Notes under the pieces: generated by a model
Databases searched by the model: none
Seen by the model: only the letters and a program-made list of their open reading frames with translations
Told to the model about the DNA's origin: nothing
Shown here: in pieces, positions 30,257-38,876 of the stretch
How positions within the stretch are numbered: position 1 is the stretch's first letter
How the letters are laid out: each line of letters starts with the position of its first letter
Assembly (NCBI GenBank): GCA_002457055.1
Contig: NTKT01000005.1
Span: 1 to 64,000, forward strand
Source: Rhodobacteraceae bacterium MED-G08
GTDB lineage: Bacteria > Pseudomonadota > Alphaproteobacteria > Rhodobacterales > Rhodobacteraceae
DNA: 64,000 bases
Direction of reading: 5' to 3'
Made by a program: the position numbers and the translations under genes

Positions 30257-31522
30257 TTAGGCTGCTCGTCTTATTTCTAACTCACTAAGATCTGGCGCTA
30301 AACCTACTGGGCCATATAATGCCATTGCAGTTTTAGATGAAACTGCAATTTTTTCTGCATAACTTCGCATATCATTTAAATTTATTGCATCAATTTCCTT
30401 TACAGTTTCTTCCAAAGTTGGAACCCGATCCCATATTGAGATCATTCGAGCAAGTCGCTCAGCACGTGAAGACACGCTTTCAAGCCCCATTAGCAAGCCA
30501 GCTTTCATTTGAGCGCGTGCGCGATTCAACTCAGACTGGCTGAAATTATCCGCAGCTCTTTTAAGCTCATCGAAAGTTAGTTCACTTAATTCCTTCAACC
30601 TTTCCTCACTGGTGCCGGCATATATTAAAGTGCTACCACCGTCGCGATACGCTACTGACTGCGCAAAGATAGAATAACACAAGCCGCGCTTTTCGCGTAT
30701 TTCTTGGAAGAGACGGGAGGACATTCCTCCCCCTAGTGCCACACTATAAATCTGGGCTGCATAAATTTCGTCATCCACGTAACTAGGTCCGTCGAAGGCT
30801 AAGGCCATATGAGCTTGTTCTAATTTCTTCTCTCTTCTAAACTCTCCACCCTTAAAATTAATTGGATCCGTAGAATATTTTATTTTACTTGATTTTAAAC
30901 TGCCGAATTGTTCTTTAGCCAAAGAGACGATTTCCTCATGCTTAACTCCACCGGCAGCAGCTAAAATTAACCTGTCCGGGGAGTAATTTTCTGACACAAA
31001 GTCCGAAAGATCTCTCTTATCAAACTTTCTGACTTTTTCTGCTGGTCCTAAAATTGTTCGTCCCATTGGTTGATCTGGATATGCTGTTTCCTGCAACCAA
31101 TCGAAAATTATATCATCAGGAGTATCTAGTGACTGACCAATTTCCTGCAAAATTACATTACGTTCAACTTCGATTTCTTTTTTATCAAAAATTGAATTCT
31201 TCAAAATATCTGCCAAAATATCAATTGCTAATGGTATATTTTCTTTTAACAACCTAACATAATAAGCGGTCACTTCCCTTGATGTGTAAGCATTTATGTA
31301 TCCACCTACGTCTTCAATTGCTTCAGCAATATCTAGAGCAGATCTCTTGGAAGTCCCCTTGAATGCCATATGTTCTAAAAAGTGAGCAATGCCATTTTGT
31401 TCTAAGCGTTCATGTCGGCCACCAGCATCAACCCAAACCCCAACCGAAGCTGACTGCAGACCTGGCATATGCTCTGTGACAATACGAAATCCATTTTCTA
31501 ATTTTTCTGTTTGGACTGTCAA
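30257..31522 (-). CDS. M16 family zinc peptidase (processing-peptidase-like)
   Basis: Insulinase-family metallopeptidase of 421 residues. The inverted zinc motif HFLEH is at His47-x2-Glu50-His51, with the third ligand glutamate in EVERNVILQEI about 76 residues later. GGYINAYTSREVTAYYVRLL and the glycine-rich loop SVALGGGMSSRLFQEIREKRGL are typical. It resembles the bacterial relatives of mitochondrial processing peptidase beta. The start is TTG, with AGGA six bases upstream, right after the thrC stop. Substrates in bacteria are unclear. Confidence 0.92.
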   Translation of the reverse strand: MTVQTEKLENGFRIVTEHMPGLQSASVGVWVDAGGRHERLEQNGIAHFLEHMAFKGTSKRSALDIAEAIEDVGGYINAYTSREVTAYYVRLLKENIPLAIDILADILKNSIFDKKEIEVERNVILQEIGQSLDTPDDIIFDWLQETAYPDQPMGRTILGPAEKVRKFDKRDLSDFVSENYSPDRLILAAAGGVKHEEIVSLAKEQFGSLKSSKIKYSTDPINFKGGEFRREKKLEQAHMALAFDGPSYVDDEIYAAQIYSVALGGGMSSRLFQEIREKRGLCYSIFAQSVAYRDGGSTLIYAGTSEERLKELSELTFDELKRAADNFSQSELNRARAQMKAGLLMGLESVSSRAERLARMISIWDRVPTLEETVKEIDAINLNDMRSYAEKIAVSSKTAMALYGPVGLAPDLSELEIRRAA

Positions 31523-31523
31523 A

Positions 31524-32909
31524 TTATATCCTGTCTTTAATAAATCTTTTTAATTCATCCGGATCATTTGCAACTTTTGAAATCCTTTCAGATCTATCAA
31601 AAAGATCACTCATCCTATCTGGAAGACTTGGATTTACCTCAGAAGCATTCTTAACTGCTGCCGGGAATTTTGCAGGGTGTGCTGTTGCCAGTGTAATCAT
31701 AGGCACAGCATGATCACGAAAGTCGTCTGCAACCTTAACACCAATTGCTGTATGTGGGCACAGCAGTTGGGCAGATCTACTCAAACTGCGCCCAATCGTA
31801 CTAGATGTTTCAACTTCAGTAGCCATACCAGATGAATAATGTTGCGATAAAGCGCTTAAAGCTGCATTTGTAATATCGAAACCACCATTCTGCTTCAATT
31901 GGTCCATAAGCTTTGCAATTTCATTTGCATCCAAAGCATACGCATAAAATAGAGCACGTTCGAAGTTTGAACTGATTTGTATGTCCATTGATGGGCTAAT
32001 TGAGGCTGCAACTTCAGTTGTATGATATCCATTACCACTCAGGCATCTGTGCAAAATATCATTTTGATTAGTAGCCACAACCAATCTATCAATTGGCAAA
32101 CCCATTTCTTTAGCAATATAACCAGCAAAAATATCACCAAAATTACCAGTTGGAACCGTAAAACTCACCTTTCGTGACGGGGCCCCTAAAGAAACGGCAG
32201 ATGAAAAGTAATATACAATCTGTGCTAAAACACGAGCCCAGTTAATGGAGTTAACACCAGCAAGCTGTACTTTGTTTCTGAATTCGTGGTCATTGAACAT
32301 GTCTTTTACACGAGATTGACAATCATCGAAGGTCCCATCTACTGCAATCGCATGAACATTGCTTTCTTTAGCAGTTGTCATCTGTCTACGTTGCACATCG
32401 GAAACCCGGCCATCCGGAAAAAGAATAAACACATTTACTGCATCTAAACCTTTAAACGCCTCGATAGCAGCACTACCAGTATCACCACTAGTTGCACCGA
32501 TTATTGTAACTCTTTTTCCACTGCGTTTTAACGCAACTTGGAATAACTGGCCTATCAGCTGCATCGCAAAGTCTTTAAATGCAAGAGTGGGACCATGAAA
32601 AAGCTCTAATAAAAAGTGATTAGCTTCCAATTCAACAAGCGGAGCGCACGAGATATGACTGAAATCCGCATAGGCTTTTTCAATAATTTCATGTAACTCA
32701 TCATCTTCGAATGCGTTACCCATGAAAGGTTTAGTTATTTTGAAAGCAATCTCTTGATAACGTAAGCCCTGCATAGACAAGATCTGATTCTTTGTTACTT
32801 TGGGAATATTCTCTGGAACATATAACCCACCATCCAGAGCCAAGCCCGTAAGCATCGCCTCTTCAAAAGTGAGCGCGGGAGCCAATCCACGGGTCGAGAT
32901 ATACTTCAT
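31524..32909 (-). CDS. thrC: Threonine synthase
   Basis: PLP enzyme converting O-phosphohomoserine to threonine. The start MKYISTRG is chosen because this is the family N terminus and AAAAGG lies upstream; an ATG 11 codons earlier would overlap surf1. Seen in 461 residues: FHGPTLAFKDFAMQLIGQLF with the PLP lysine, IGATSGDTGSAAIEAFKG, FPDGRVSDVQRRQMTT, and NFGDIFAGYIAKEMGLP. This is the longer, yeast-type (class II) threonine synthase. The stop abuts the M16 start. Confidence 0.97.
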   Translation of the reverse strand: MKYISTRGLAPALTFEEAMLTGLALDGGLYVPENIPKVTKNQILSMQGLRYQEIAFKITKPFMGNAFEDDELHEIIEKAYADFSHISCAPLVELEANHFLLELFHGPTLAFKDFAMQLIGQLFQVALKRSGKRVTIIGATSGDTGSAAIEAFKGLDAVNVFILFPDGRVSDVQRRQMTTAKESNVHAIAVDGTFDDCQSRVKDMFNDHEFRNKVQLAGVNSINWARVLAQIVYYFSSAVSLGAPSRKVSFTVPTGNFGDIFAGYIAKEMGLPIDRLVVATNQNDILHRCLSGNGYHTTEVAASISPSMDIQISSNFERALFYAYALDANEIAKLMDQLKQNGGFDITNAALSALSQHYSSGMATEVETSSTIGRSLSRSAQLLCPHTAIGVKVADDFRDHAVPMITLATAHPAKFPAAVKNASEVNPSLPDRMSDLFDRSERISKVANDPDELKRFIKDRI

Positions 32910-32910
32910 T

Positions 32911-33582
32911 TTATAGCCTTTTTCGTCTTGTAGTCCAAACAAATAGACAGCTCATCAGAGCCCAGATTATGGCTAAAGAAAACCATGTAAATGCGTACTG
33001 CAAGTGATCATTTGGAATGTGCGAAGTGTCAATAGGCATTGGAGTTATATTTTTATCTTTATGTGATGAGTCTTTAAGAATTAATAGAACAGGTTCTGTC
33101 CGTAAGAAAGATGCCATACGCTCGACGTCGCGTGCAAACCAAATATTATTTTTGAGATCAGGTATGGGAGTAAATGTGTCTACCTCATCGGGCCAATGTA
33201 AATTCCCAACCAAAGAAATACCACCGGCCAAACTTACATCATAAGTATTCTCAAGCCTAACAAAGCCTTGATCTACGAGCAGCCTACGCTGGTTTGTTTG
33301 AAAAACACTGATTATACGATAGCCGGCTCCATAGTGCTTTCTGCTAGCCAACACTCGAATGCTTTCTCCCGTATATTGACCAAGAATTTCTACGGATAAA
33401 TATTTATGATCATCTTCATTAGGTCTAGCCGGCAAAATAACAGGAACTTCAGTAATTTTTTGATCTATCTTTCCTAAAAGATCCGTTTTCCAATGAAGCC
33501 TATCTATCTGCCACTTTCCAAGAGAGAGCAAACAAGCTGTGCCAGCAAAACCAATAAAAACTATAAACCAAACGCGTGTCAT
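32911..33582 (-). CDS. surf1: SURF1-family cytochrome oxidase assembly protein
   Basis: Membrane protein assisting heme a insertion into cytochrome c oxidase subunit I. The 223-residue protein has one helix at each end (4-20 and about 197-217) flanking a periplasmic domain, as in the family. Visible: LGKWQIDRLHWKTDLL, VLASRKHYGAGYRIISVFQT, LLVDQGFVRL, NHLQYAFTW-type ending (NDHLQYAFTWFSLA). It follows coxC by 89 gene-free bases; the small DUF983 gene often seen here in relatives is not present. Confidence 0.92.
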   Translation of the reverse strand: MTRVWFIVFIGFAGTACLLSLGKWQIDRLHWKTDLLGKIDQKITEVPVILPARPNEDDHKYLSVEILGQYTGESIRVLASRKHYGAGYRIISVFQTNQRRLLVDQGFVRLENTYDVSLAGGISLVGNLHWPDEVDTFTPIPDLKNNIWFARDVERMASFLRTEPVLLILKDSSHKDKNITPMPIDTSHIPNDHLQYAFTWFSLAIIWALMSCLFVWTTRRKRL

Positions 33583-33671
33583 TGGACCAGCGCTTTAAAC
33601 ATCAAATACATTAGTAACAAATATTGAATATGTTAACTATTAGGGCTCTTCTTGGTACATGGGCGTGAATA

Positions 33672-34472
33672 TCATCCACCCCATACATAGACAGCTGCAA
33701 ACAAGAATAGCCAAACTACGTCCACAAAATGCCAATACCAAGCCGCAGCCTCAAAACCAAGGTGGCTTTCAGGTGAAAAATGACCACGCATAGTCCTCAA
33801 TAAACAAATAAATAAAAATATCGTACCTACGATCACATGAAATCCATGGAAACCAGTTGCCATGAAAAAATTAGCGCCATAAATATTTCCACTGAAACCA
33901 AAGGCTGCGTGACTATATTCGTAGGCTTGGAAAACAGTAAAAATAGCTCCTAGCAAGATTGCAATAATCAAACCATTTTTAATGTCTTTGCGATTATTTT
34001 CATGGACTAAAGCGTGATGTGCCCAAGTTGCAGCAGCTCCAGAACATAATAAAATAAGTGTATTTATCAGAGGTAGATGCCATGGGTCAAAAGTCTCAAT
34101 TCCGACGGGCGGCCAAACTCCATCAACCATCGGGGACTGCTCTGACATTGGATACATGGCGTGCTTAAAGAAGCTCCAGAACCATGCCGCAAAAAACATG
34201 ACTTCAGACATAATAAAAAGAATAAAACCATAACGAAGTCCAATTAAAACTACAGGGGTGTGATCACCCTCTTTATTTTCGGTGACGGTATCTGCCCACC
34301 ATCCAAACATTACATAAATAACGCCGACGAAGCCTATTAGAAGAAGCCAAGGACCGTTATCATGGAAAAACAAAACAGCCCCAAACAGCATGACGAAGGC
34401 TGCGACTGCCCCAATAAATGGCCACAATGATGGATTTAAAATATGATAATCGTGATTTTTTACATGTGCCAT
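33672..34472 (-). CDS. coxC: Cytochrome c oxidase subunit III
   Basis: Core subunit of the aa3-type haem-copper oxidase. 266 residues with seven likely membrane helices. Seen: [12 protein letters not shown] at the N terminus, [26 protein letters not shown], and [18 protein letters not shown], the signature of subunit III, then [22 protein letters not shown] at the end. Its ATG lies inside the 3' end of ctaG (13-base overlap), so it is coupled to it. Subunit I (ctaD) is not in this window. Confidence 0.97.
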   Translation of the reverse strand: MAHVKNHDYHILNPSLWPFIGAVAAFVMLFGAVLFFHDNGPWLLLIGFVGVIYVMFGWWADTVTENKEGDHTPVVLIGLRYGFILFIMSEVMFFAAWFWSFFKHAMYPMSEQSPMVDGVWPPVGIETFDPWHLPLINTLILLCSGAAATWAHHALVHENNRKDIKNGLIIAILLGAIFTVFQAYEYSHAAFGFSGNIYGANFFMATGFHGFHVIVGTIFLFICLLRTMRGHFSPESHLGFEAAAWYWHFVDVVWLFLFAAVYVWGG

Positions 34473-35071
34473 AATTGTCCCTCTTTGGCTTGGCTAGTCA
34501 CTTCTGTACTCAAGTTTCTACCGCTAATTTTTGCTTCATCGACCGGCAGGTCAATTTCATAAAATGTATAAGACAATGTAATCGTTTTAGCAAACTTGGC
34601 GTCCCTATCGTTAACCAACTCTGGATCTACGTAGAATGTCACAGGCATTTGCACCCGCTCACCCGGTTGCAGGACTTGCTCTTGAAAGCAAAAACAATCA
34701 ATTTTATTAAAAAACGAGCCAGCATCGTAGGGGGTTACGTTATAACTGGCTGAACCTGCAACAGGCCTATTTGTAGGATTGTAAGCTTCATAAAATGCGA
34801 GAGCCGTTTCACCAATTTTAACTTTAACCTGTCGTTCCACAGGGCTGAACTCCCATGGCATATCTCGTTCCAGGGATGCATCAAACCTTACAGTTATTAA
34901 CTTGTCTAAGATTATATCGGATTCAGAGTCTGAAACGTTAGTATAACCGCCGTAACCAGTCACTCGACAAAAGAGATCATATAGAGGCACTGATGCCCAT
35001 GCCATCGCCCCCATGAATAAAACGGTACCAAAAGCGAAGAGAGCAGTCTTCTGATTTGCTTTTTTACTCAT
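34460..35071 (-). CDS. ctaG: Cytochrome c oxidase assembly protein CtaG (Cox11)
   Basis: Copper chaperone delivering Cu to the CuB centre of oxidase subunit I. The start MSKKANQK (203 residues) is chosen because the longer frame would run through the small gene upstream. One N-terminal membrane helix (about 11-29), then the periplasmic Cox11 domain with [12 protein letters not shown] and the copper-binding [12 protein letters not shown] (Cys-x-Cys). Ends [12 protein letters not shown] ... ITLSYTFYE as in the family. The ATG overlaps the end of the 55-aa gene upstream and its 3' end overlaps coxC by 13 bases. Confidence 0.96.
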   Translation of the reverse strand: MSKKANQKTALFAFGTVLFMGAMAWASVPLYDLFCRVTGYGGYTNVSDSESDIILDKLITVRFDASLERDMPWEFSPVERQVKVKIGETALAFYEAYNPTNRPVAGSASYNVTPYDAGSFFNKIDCFCFQEQVLQPGERVQMPVTFYVDPELVNDRDAKFAKTITLSYTFYEIDLPVDEAKISGRNLSTEVTSQAKEGQLWHM

Positions 35072-35231
35072 TACTTGCTGCTCCCACGATGGCGCCCGAA
35101 ACATCGCCTTCGGTAACTTTAACAACTGTTAACCCAAAAATCAGCGCAACGAAGGTTACAAGAATTATGCCTAGGCCAATATTTCTGCTCATGCGACGTT
35201 TATGTAGTTCATGCTCAGCTCCAAAGTTCAT
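35064..35231 (-). CDS. Small single-helix membrane protein of the cox cluster (CoxF-like)
   Basis: A 55-residue gene: N terminus [20 protein letters not shown], one hydrophobic helix (about 19-37, [19 protein letters not shown]), then KVTEGD and a short tail. Its ATG overlaps the ctaB stop as ATGA, and its stop overlaps the ctaG start by several bases, so it is tightly coupled on both sides. Small proteins with basic RR-SRN, a single helix and a TVVKVTEG-like exit occur between ctaB and ctaG in many alphaproteobacteria and are called CoxF-like; that match is from memory. A role in oxidase assembly is inferred from context only. Confidence 0.88.
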   Translation of the reverse strand: MNFGAEHELHKRRMSRNIGLGIILVTFVALIFGLTVVKVTEGDVSGAIVGAASNE

Positions 35232-36169
35232 AAGAACCCCCATGAAAAATTTGTACCAAGCCCCAAGTCGACGAGAATTGATCCAAATTGTAAGAAAAGG
35301 TACATTAATGAATACCTGAAAAAATTGCGTTCTACTTTAAAATTATCTGCTTCTGCTTCAGGCTCATCTCTGACCCAAATCTTGAAGGCCATCGTGACGA
35401 AAACCGCATTTAAGACTATTGCGGTTACGAGATATGCCCAACCGCCTATAGACGTAATTGACGTAAACAATGCAAACATTGCTAGTACGATAGTATAAAA
35501 AAATATGTGATTTCTGGTAGAACGCCGACCGTGCGTAACCGTAAGCATGGGAACGCGTGCAATTTCGTAGTCAGCACGCATAAAAAGCGCTAGAGCCCAA
35601 AAATGTGGTGGGGTCCATAGAAATATTAAAGAAAACATTAAAACGCTTTCCATCGATATTCCGGAAGTAGCAACGGCCCAACCAATCATAGGTGGAAAGG
35701 CACCAGCGGCGCCTCCAATGACAATATTCTGTGGCGTTAATCTTTTCAGCCACATTGTATAAATGACCACGTAAAAGAAAATCGTAAACAATAAAAATAA
35801 TGCAGCAAACCAGTTTGCTGCTAATCCCAACATTACAACAGATATACCAGCCAATCCAAAACCAAATGCTTTTGCTTCATCGCGTGTAATTTTTCCAGAG
35901 GGAATTGGGCGATTTTTCGTACGGCGCATCAAACTGTCTAGATCGGACTCATACCACATATTTAACGCACCAGAGGCTCCGCCACCAAGCGCAATAAAGA
36001 TAATGGAAACGAATATTGTAAACGGATGCAAATCAACCGGCGCCGCAATAATCCCCACTAAAGCCGTAAAGACAACTAGTATCATCACTCTTGGTTTAAG
36101 GAGAGCAAAGTAATCGCCAATACTTGGTTCGTAATTTATTTCAGCTTTTACGAGAGTCGTATCACTCAT
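35228..36169 (-). CDS. ctaB: Protoheme IX farnesyltransferase (heme O synthase)
   Basis: UbiA-family prenyltransferase that farnesylates heme b to heme O, precursor of heme A. The prenyl-diphosphate-binding motif is [23 protein letters not shown] (from residue about 72), and [14 protein letters not shown] follows. About eight membrane helices in 313 residues. [15 protein letters not shown] is the typical first helix. It starts 63 bases after coxB. Together with ctaG, surf1 and coxBC this is an aa3 oxidase biogenesis set. Confidence 0.96.
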   Translation of the reverse strand: MSDTTLVKAEINYEPSIGDYFALLKPRVMILVVFTALVGIIAAPVDLHPFTIFVSIIFIALGGGASGALNMWYESDLDSLMRRTKNRPIPSGKITRDEAKAFGFGLAGISVVMLGLAANWFAALFLLFTIFFYVVIYTMWLKRLTPQNIVIGGAAGAFPPMIGWAVATSGISMESVLMFSLIFLWTPPHFWALALFMRADYEIARVPMLTVTHGRRSTRNHIFFYTIVLAMFALFTSITSIGGWAYLVTAIVLNAVFVTMAFKIWVRDEPEAEADNFKVERNFFRYSLMYLFLQFGSILVDLGLGTNFSWGFL

Positions 36170-36232
36170 GATATTTTTAAAACCCAGTAAAGTTACAAAT
36201 CAGACCTTCAAGATTGGTTGAGCTGCGAAAAT

Positions 36233-37111
36233 TCAATTGGCCAATGCTAACTCAATATTACTATCAATCTCTTCCAAACCAGCAAATTCTTCAATTGCAC
36301 CGGATAACCAAGCTTCATAATTTTCTTGGCTTACTACTTTCACAGTAATTGGCATGTATGCGTGATCCTTCCCACAAAGCTCAGAACACTGACCAAAGTA
36401 AACGCCCTCTTTTTCAGCCTTGAACCATAACTGCCCTAATCGGCCAGGAACCGCATCTTGCTTGACACCAAAAGCTGGAATGGTCCAACTGTGAATAACG
36501 TCAGCGCCGGTAACTTGCATTACAACCACTTTGTCAACAGGAACTACGACAGCAGTATCTGTGGCCAATAAAAACTCATCTTTTGAATAGCCAGCTTCTA
36601 TTAGCTCCGCCTCTACCTCGGGTGTTAGAACTTTGCCGTCACCAATCAGCATACTATCAAACCCAAAACCATGATCTGTATACTCGTATCCCCAGTACCA
36701 CTGGTAGCCTGTAACCTTTATGTTAATATCACCATCCGGTATTACCTGTTGCTTAAAAAGCACCGGGATAGAGAATGCACCAATAAAAGCAAGAATAACT
36801 ATAGGCACCACCGTCCAAGCTACTTCAACTGGCGTATTGTGCGTGAATGAGGAAGGTTCAGGATTGGCTTTACGATTAAACTTTAAAATTACGTAGCCTA
36901 ACAGAAAAACTACAAAAAGACTTATGGCAGTGATAATGATTAAAAGCATACCATCTAGCCATTGAAGGTCTCGTGCTAACTCTGTAACTGCTGGCTGAAA
37001 GCCGGTACCTGATGGAGTTGGCACCCCAATTAACTCCAAGTTTTCTTGCGCGTTGGCAGAAGCTCCAAGCAGAGTGGCTGCTGCACTATATTTGATAATA
37101 TTCTGTCCCAT
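36233..37111 (-). CDS. coxB: Cytochrome c oxidase subunit II
   Basis: Subunit II carries the CuA centre accepting electrons from cytochrome c. The start is the ATG at 37111 with AGG seven bases upstream; it gives a signal peptide ending GASANA before QENLELIG (292 residues). Two membrane helices follow (about 53-75 and 96-115), then the cupredoxin domain. CuA ligands are visible in VIHSW and [12 protein letters not shown] (His, two Cys, Glu, His, Met). [14 protein letters not shown] is the aromatic electron-entry region. First gene of the minus-strand cox cluster; diverges from tldD. Confidence 0.97.
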   Translation of the reverse strand: MGQNIIKYSAAATLLGASANAQENLELIGVPTPSGTGFQPAVTELARDLQWLDGMLLIIITAISLFVVFLLGYVILKFNRKANPEPSSFTHNTPVEVAWTVVPIVILAFIGAFSIPVLFKQQVIPDGDINIKVTGYQWYWGYEYTDHGFGFDSMLIGDGKVLTPEVEAELIEAGYSKDEFLLATDTAVVVPVDKVVVMQVTGADVIHSWTIPAFGVKQDAVPGRLGQLWFKAEKEGVYFGQCSELCGKDHAYMPITVKVVSQENYEAWLSGAIEEFAGLEEIDSNIELALAN

Positions 37112-37198
37112 AATATAACCTAAGTAAGTAATGTAGTTGGCTGTTGTCTTATTACAGTGTAAAACCATATTCTAACGGATAGTTAAAGAAGAAAACTT

Positions 37199-37213
37199 GC
37201 GTCAAAGAGACGC
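37199..37213. promoter_or_regulatory. Candidate RegA/PrrA-type operator in the coxB-tldD divergent region
   Basis: A perfect inverted repeat GCGTC-AAAGA-GACGC lies 88 to 102 bases upstream of the coxB start and 46 to 60 upstream of the tldD start. The two half-sites match the GCGNC / GNCGC pair with variable spacing known for the RegA/PrrA/RoxR redox response regulators of Rhodobacterales and relatives, which control cytochrome oxidases. The match is seen; binding is inferred. A chance 5-bp hairpin is the alternative. Confidence 0.5.
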
Positions 37214-37258
37214 TTTCTATCATTTTGGCCAGATTTGAAAAAAAATTGGATAAAAAAA

Positions 37259-38680
37259 ATGCGAAACGAAATATTTCAGCCCTTCGAAGAGACCTTGGAC
37301 GAGTCCAAAACCAAGAAATTTTTGGCTGACACACTAAAGTCCGCTGACGATGGTGAATTGTTTTTCGAAGAGAAGCGCTCCGAGTCGCTTGTGTTAGATG
37401 ATCAAAGGTTGAAGTCTGCTAATCTAGATGCTGCAAAAGGTTTTGGGCTCCGCGCGGTTAAAGGTGAGACAACTGCTTATGCTCACTCAACAGATATAAG
37501 TGAAAAAGCATTAATAAGGGCTGCAGAGACTGTTAAGCTACTAAATTCAAATGGGACCCCACAGGTTAATCAACCTCCTTCAAACTTAATAACCAAACTC
37601 TACCACGATATAGACCCAATTATTGAAGCACCATTTTCATCAAAAGTGGATTTACTAAAGGAAATTGATGAGTATGCCCGAAACTTAGATCGACGAGTTG
37701 TTCAAGTTTCAGCATCAATTTCAGCTTCGGTTCAAAACATATTAATTATGCGGCACGATTGTGATCTCAAACGAGATACAAGACCTTTAACAAGATTAAA
37801 CATTTCTATCAGTGTTGAAGAACAAGGACGCCGCGAAACCGGTAGTGCCGGTGGCGGAGGTAGATACGCGCTTTCCCTAATCACTGCCCCAGAAATTTGG
37901 CAAGGTTTTGTTAAAGAAGCCTTGAGAGTTGCAATTTTAAATTTAAACGCAGAACCAGCTCCAGCAGGGGTTATGGATGTAGTTTTAGGACCAGGGTGGC
38001 CTGGAATTTTACTGCATGAAGCAGTTGGTCATGGTTTAGAAGGCGACTTTAACAGGAAAAACACCAGTGCTTTTTCAAACTTAATGGGGAAACGAGTTGC
38101 AGCAAAAGGTGTTACAGTTTTGGATGATGGTACAATCCCTGATCGAAGAGGATCTATCTCTTTTGATGATGAAGGAACTCCAAGCGCAAAAAATACCCTT
38201 ATCGATGATGGGATCCTAGTGGGTTATATGCAAGACAGACAAAACGCTCGCCTAATGGGCACATCATCTACCGGAAACGGGAGAAGACAGAGTTATGCTC
38301 ACCCTCCAATGCCCCGAATGACAAACACATACATGCTCAATGGCACAGAAAATGTAAACAATATGCTATCTTCATTAAAAAATGGGATATATGCCGTTGG
38401 GTTTGGCGGAGGACAGGTTGATATAACTAATGGTAAATTTGTTTTCTCATGCACTGAAGCATACAAAGTTAAAGATGGTAAAGTTGGTCCTCCGGTAAAG
38501 GGTGCAACTCTTATAGGAGATGGTGCTTCAGCTCTTAAAGAAATTCGCGCGATCGGCGATGACATGTCGTTAGATCCAGGTATGGGTTCGTGCGGAAAAG
38601 CGGGGCAATGGGTCCCTGTAGGGGTTGGTCAACCATCACTGTTGATTGGGGGCTTAACTGTCGGTGGATCGCAAACCTAG
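37259..38680 (+). CDS. tldD: Metalloprotease TldD
   Basis: Zinc-dependent peptidase of the TldD/TldE pair (PmbA partner), involved in peptide maturation and degradation. The start MRNEIF is preferred to an in-frame TTG eight codons upstream. In the 473-residue product the zinc site is HEAVGHGLEGD, inside GWPGILLHEAVGHGLEGDF, and VGFGGGQVDITNGKFVFS with PVKGATLIGDG is the conserved C-terminal region. It diverges from coxB. A partner tldE/pmbA is not in the window. Confidence 0.95.
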   Translation: MRNEIFQPFEETLDESKTKKFLADTLKSADDGELFFEEKRSESLVLDDQRLKSANLDAAKGFGLRAVKGETTAYAHSTDISEKALIRAAETVKLLNSNGTPQVNQPPSNLITKLYHDIDPIIEAPFSSKVDLLKEIDEYARNLDRRVVQVSASISASVQNILIMRHDCDLKRDTRPLTRLNISISVEEQGRRETGSAGGGGRYALSLITAPEIWQGFVKEALRVAILNLNAEPAPAGVMDVVLGPGWPGILLHEAVGHGLEGDFNRKNTSAFSNLMGKRVAAKGVTVLDDGTIPDRRGSISFDDEGTPSAKNTLIDDGILVGYMQDRQNARLMGTSSTGNGRRQSYAHPPMPRMTNTYMLNGTENVNNMLSSLKNGIYAVGFGGGQVDITNGKFVFSCTEAYKVKDGKVGPPVKGATLIGDGASALKEIRAIGDDMSLDPGMGSCGKAGQWVPVGVGQPSLLIGGLTVGGSQT

Positions 38681-38682
38681 AT

Positions 38683-38726
38683 AAAAAAATAATTTAAACG
38701 TGACCAACTTGGTGGATTATTTTTTT
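38683..38726. terminator. Symmetric AT-rich terminator after tldD
   Basis: Two bases after the tldD stop, an 11-base perfect inverted repeat (seven A, TAAT / ATTA, seven T; arms 38683-38693 and 38716-38726) encloses a smaller ACCA-ACT-TGGT hairpin at 38703-38713. The run of T at the end makes it look like a Rho-independent terminator of tldD, although the outer stem is only A-T pairs. It reads the same on both strands. Confidence 0.55.
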
Positions 38727-38806
38727 AATTAAGGATCTATCGCTTATGGGTTTGTAGTTTTTGCAATAGGAAACCAAATATTTTTGATTAAAGTTCAGAC
38801 AACGGA

Positions 38807-38835
38807 TTGACAACACCCAGTTAGTCAATTCATTA
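38807..38835 (+). promoter_or_regulatory. Possible topA promoter
   Basis: TTGACA at 38807-38812 is a consensus -35 box; about 17 bases on, TCATTA (38830-38835) is a poor -10. It lies 70 to 42 bases before the topA start. ATTGAC and GTCAAT form a 6-bp inverted repeat with a 12-base spacer over the same place. Weak support because of the -10. Confidence 0.3.
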
Positions 38836-38876
38836 AACGCCGCAATTAACTGTTCGTCGAGTCGGAAGGAAACATA

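Noticed and set aside
38859-38863. GANTC (CcrM methylation) sites upstream of topA, also at 50677, 53187 and 63201, as GcrA targets
   Set aside because: A five-base motif of this degeneracy is expected about every 256 bases, so these few occurrences are not informative by themselves.
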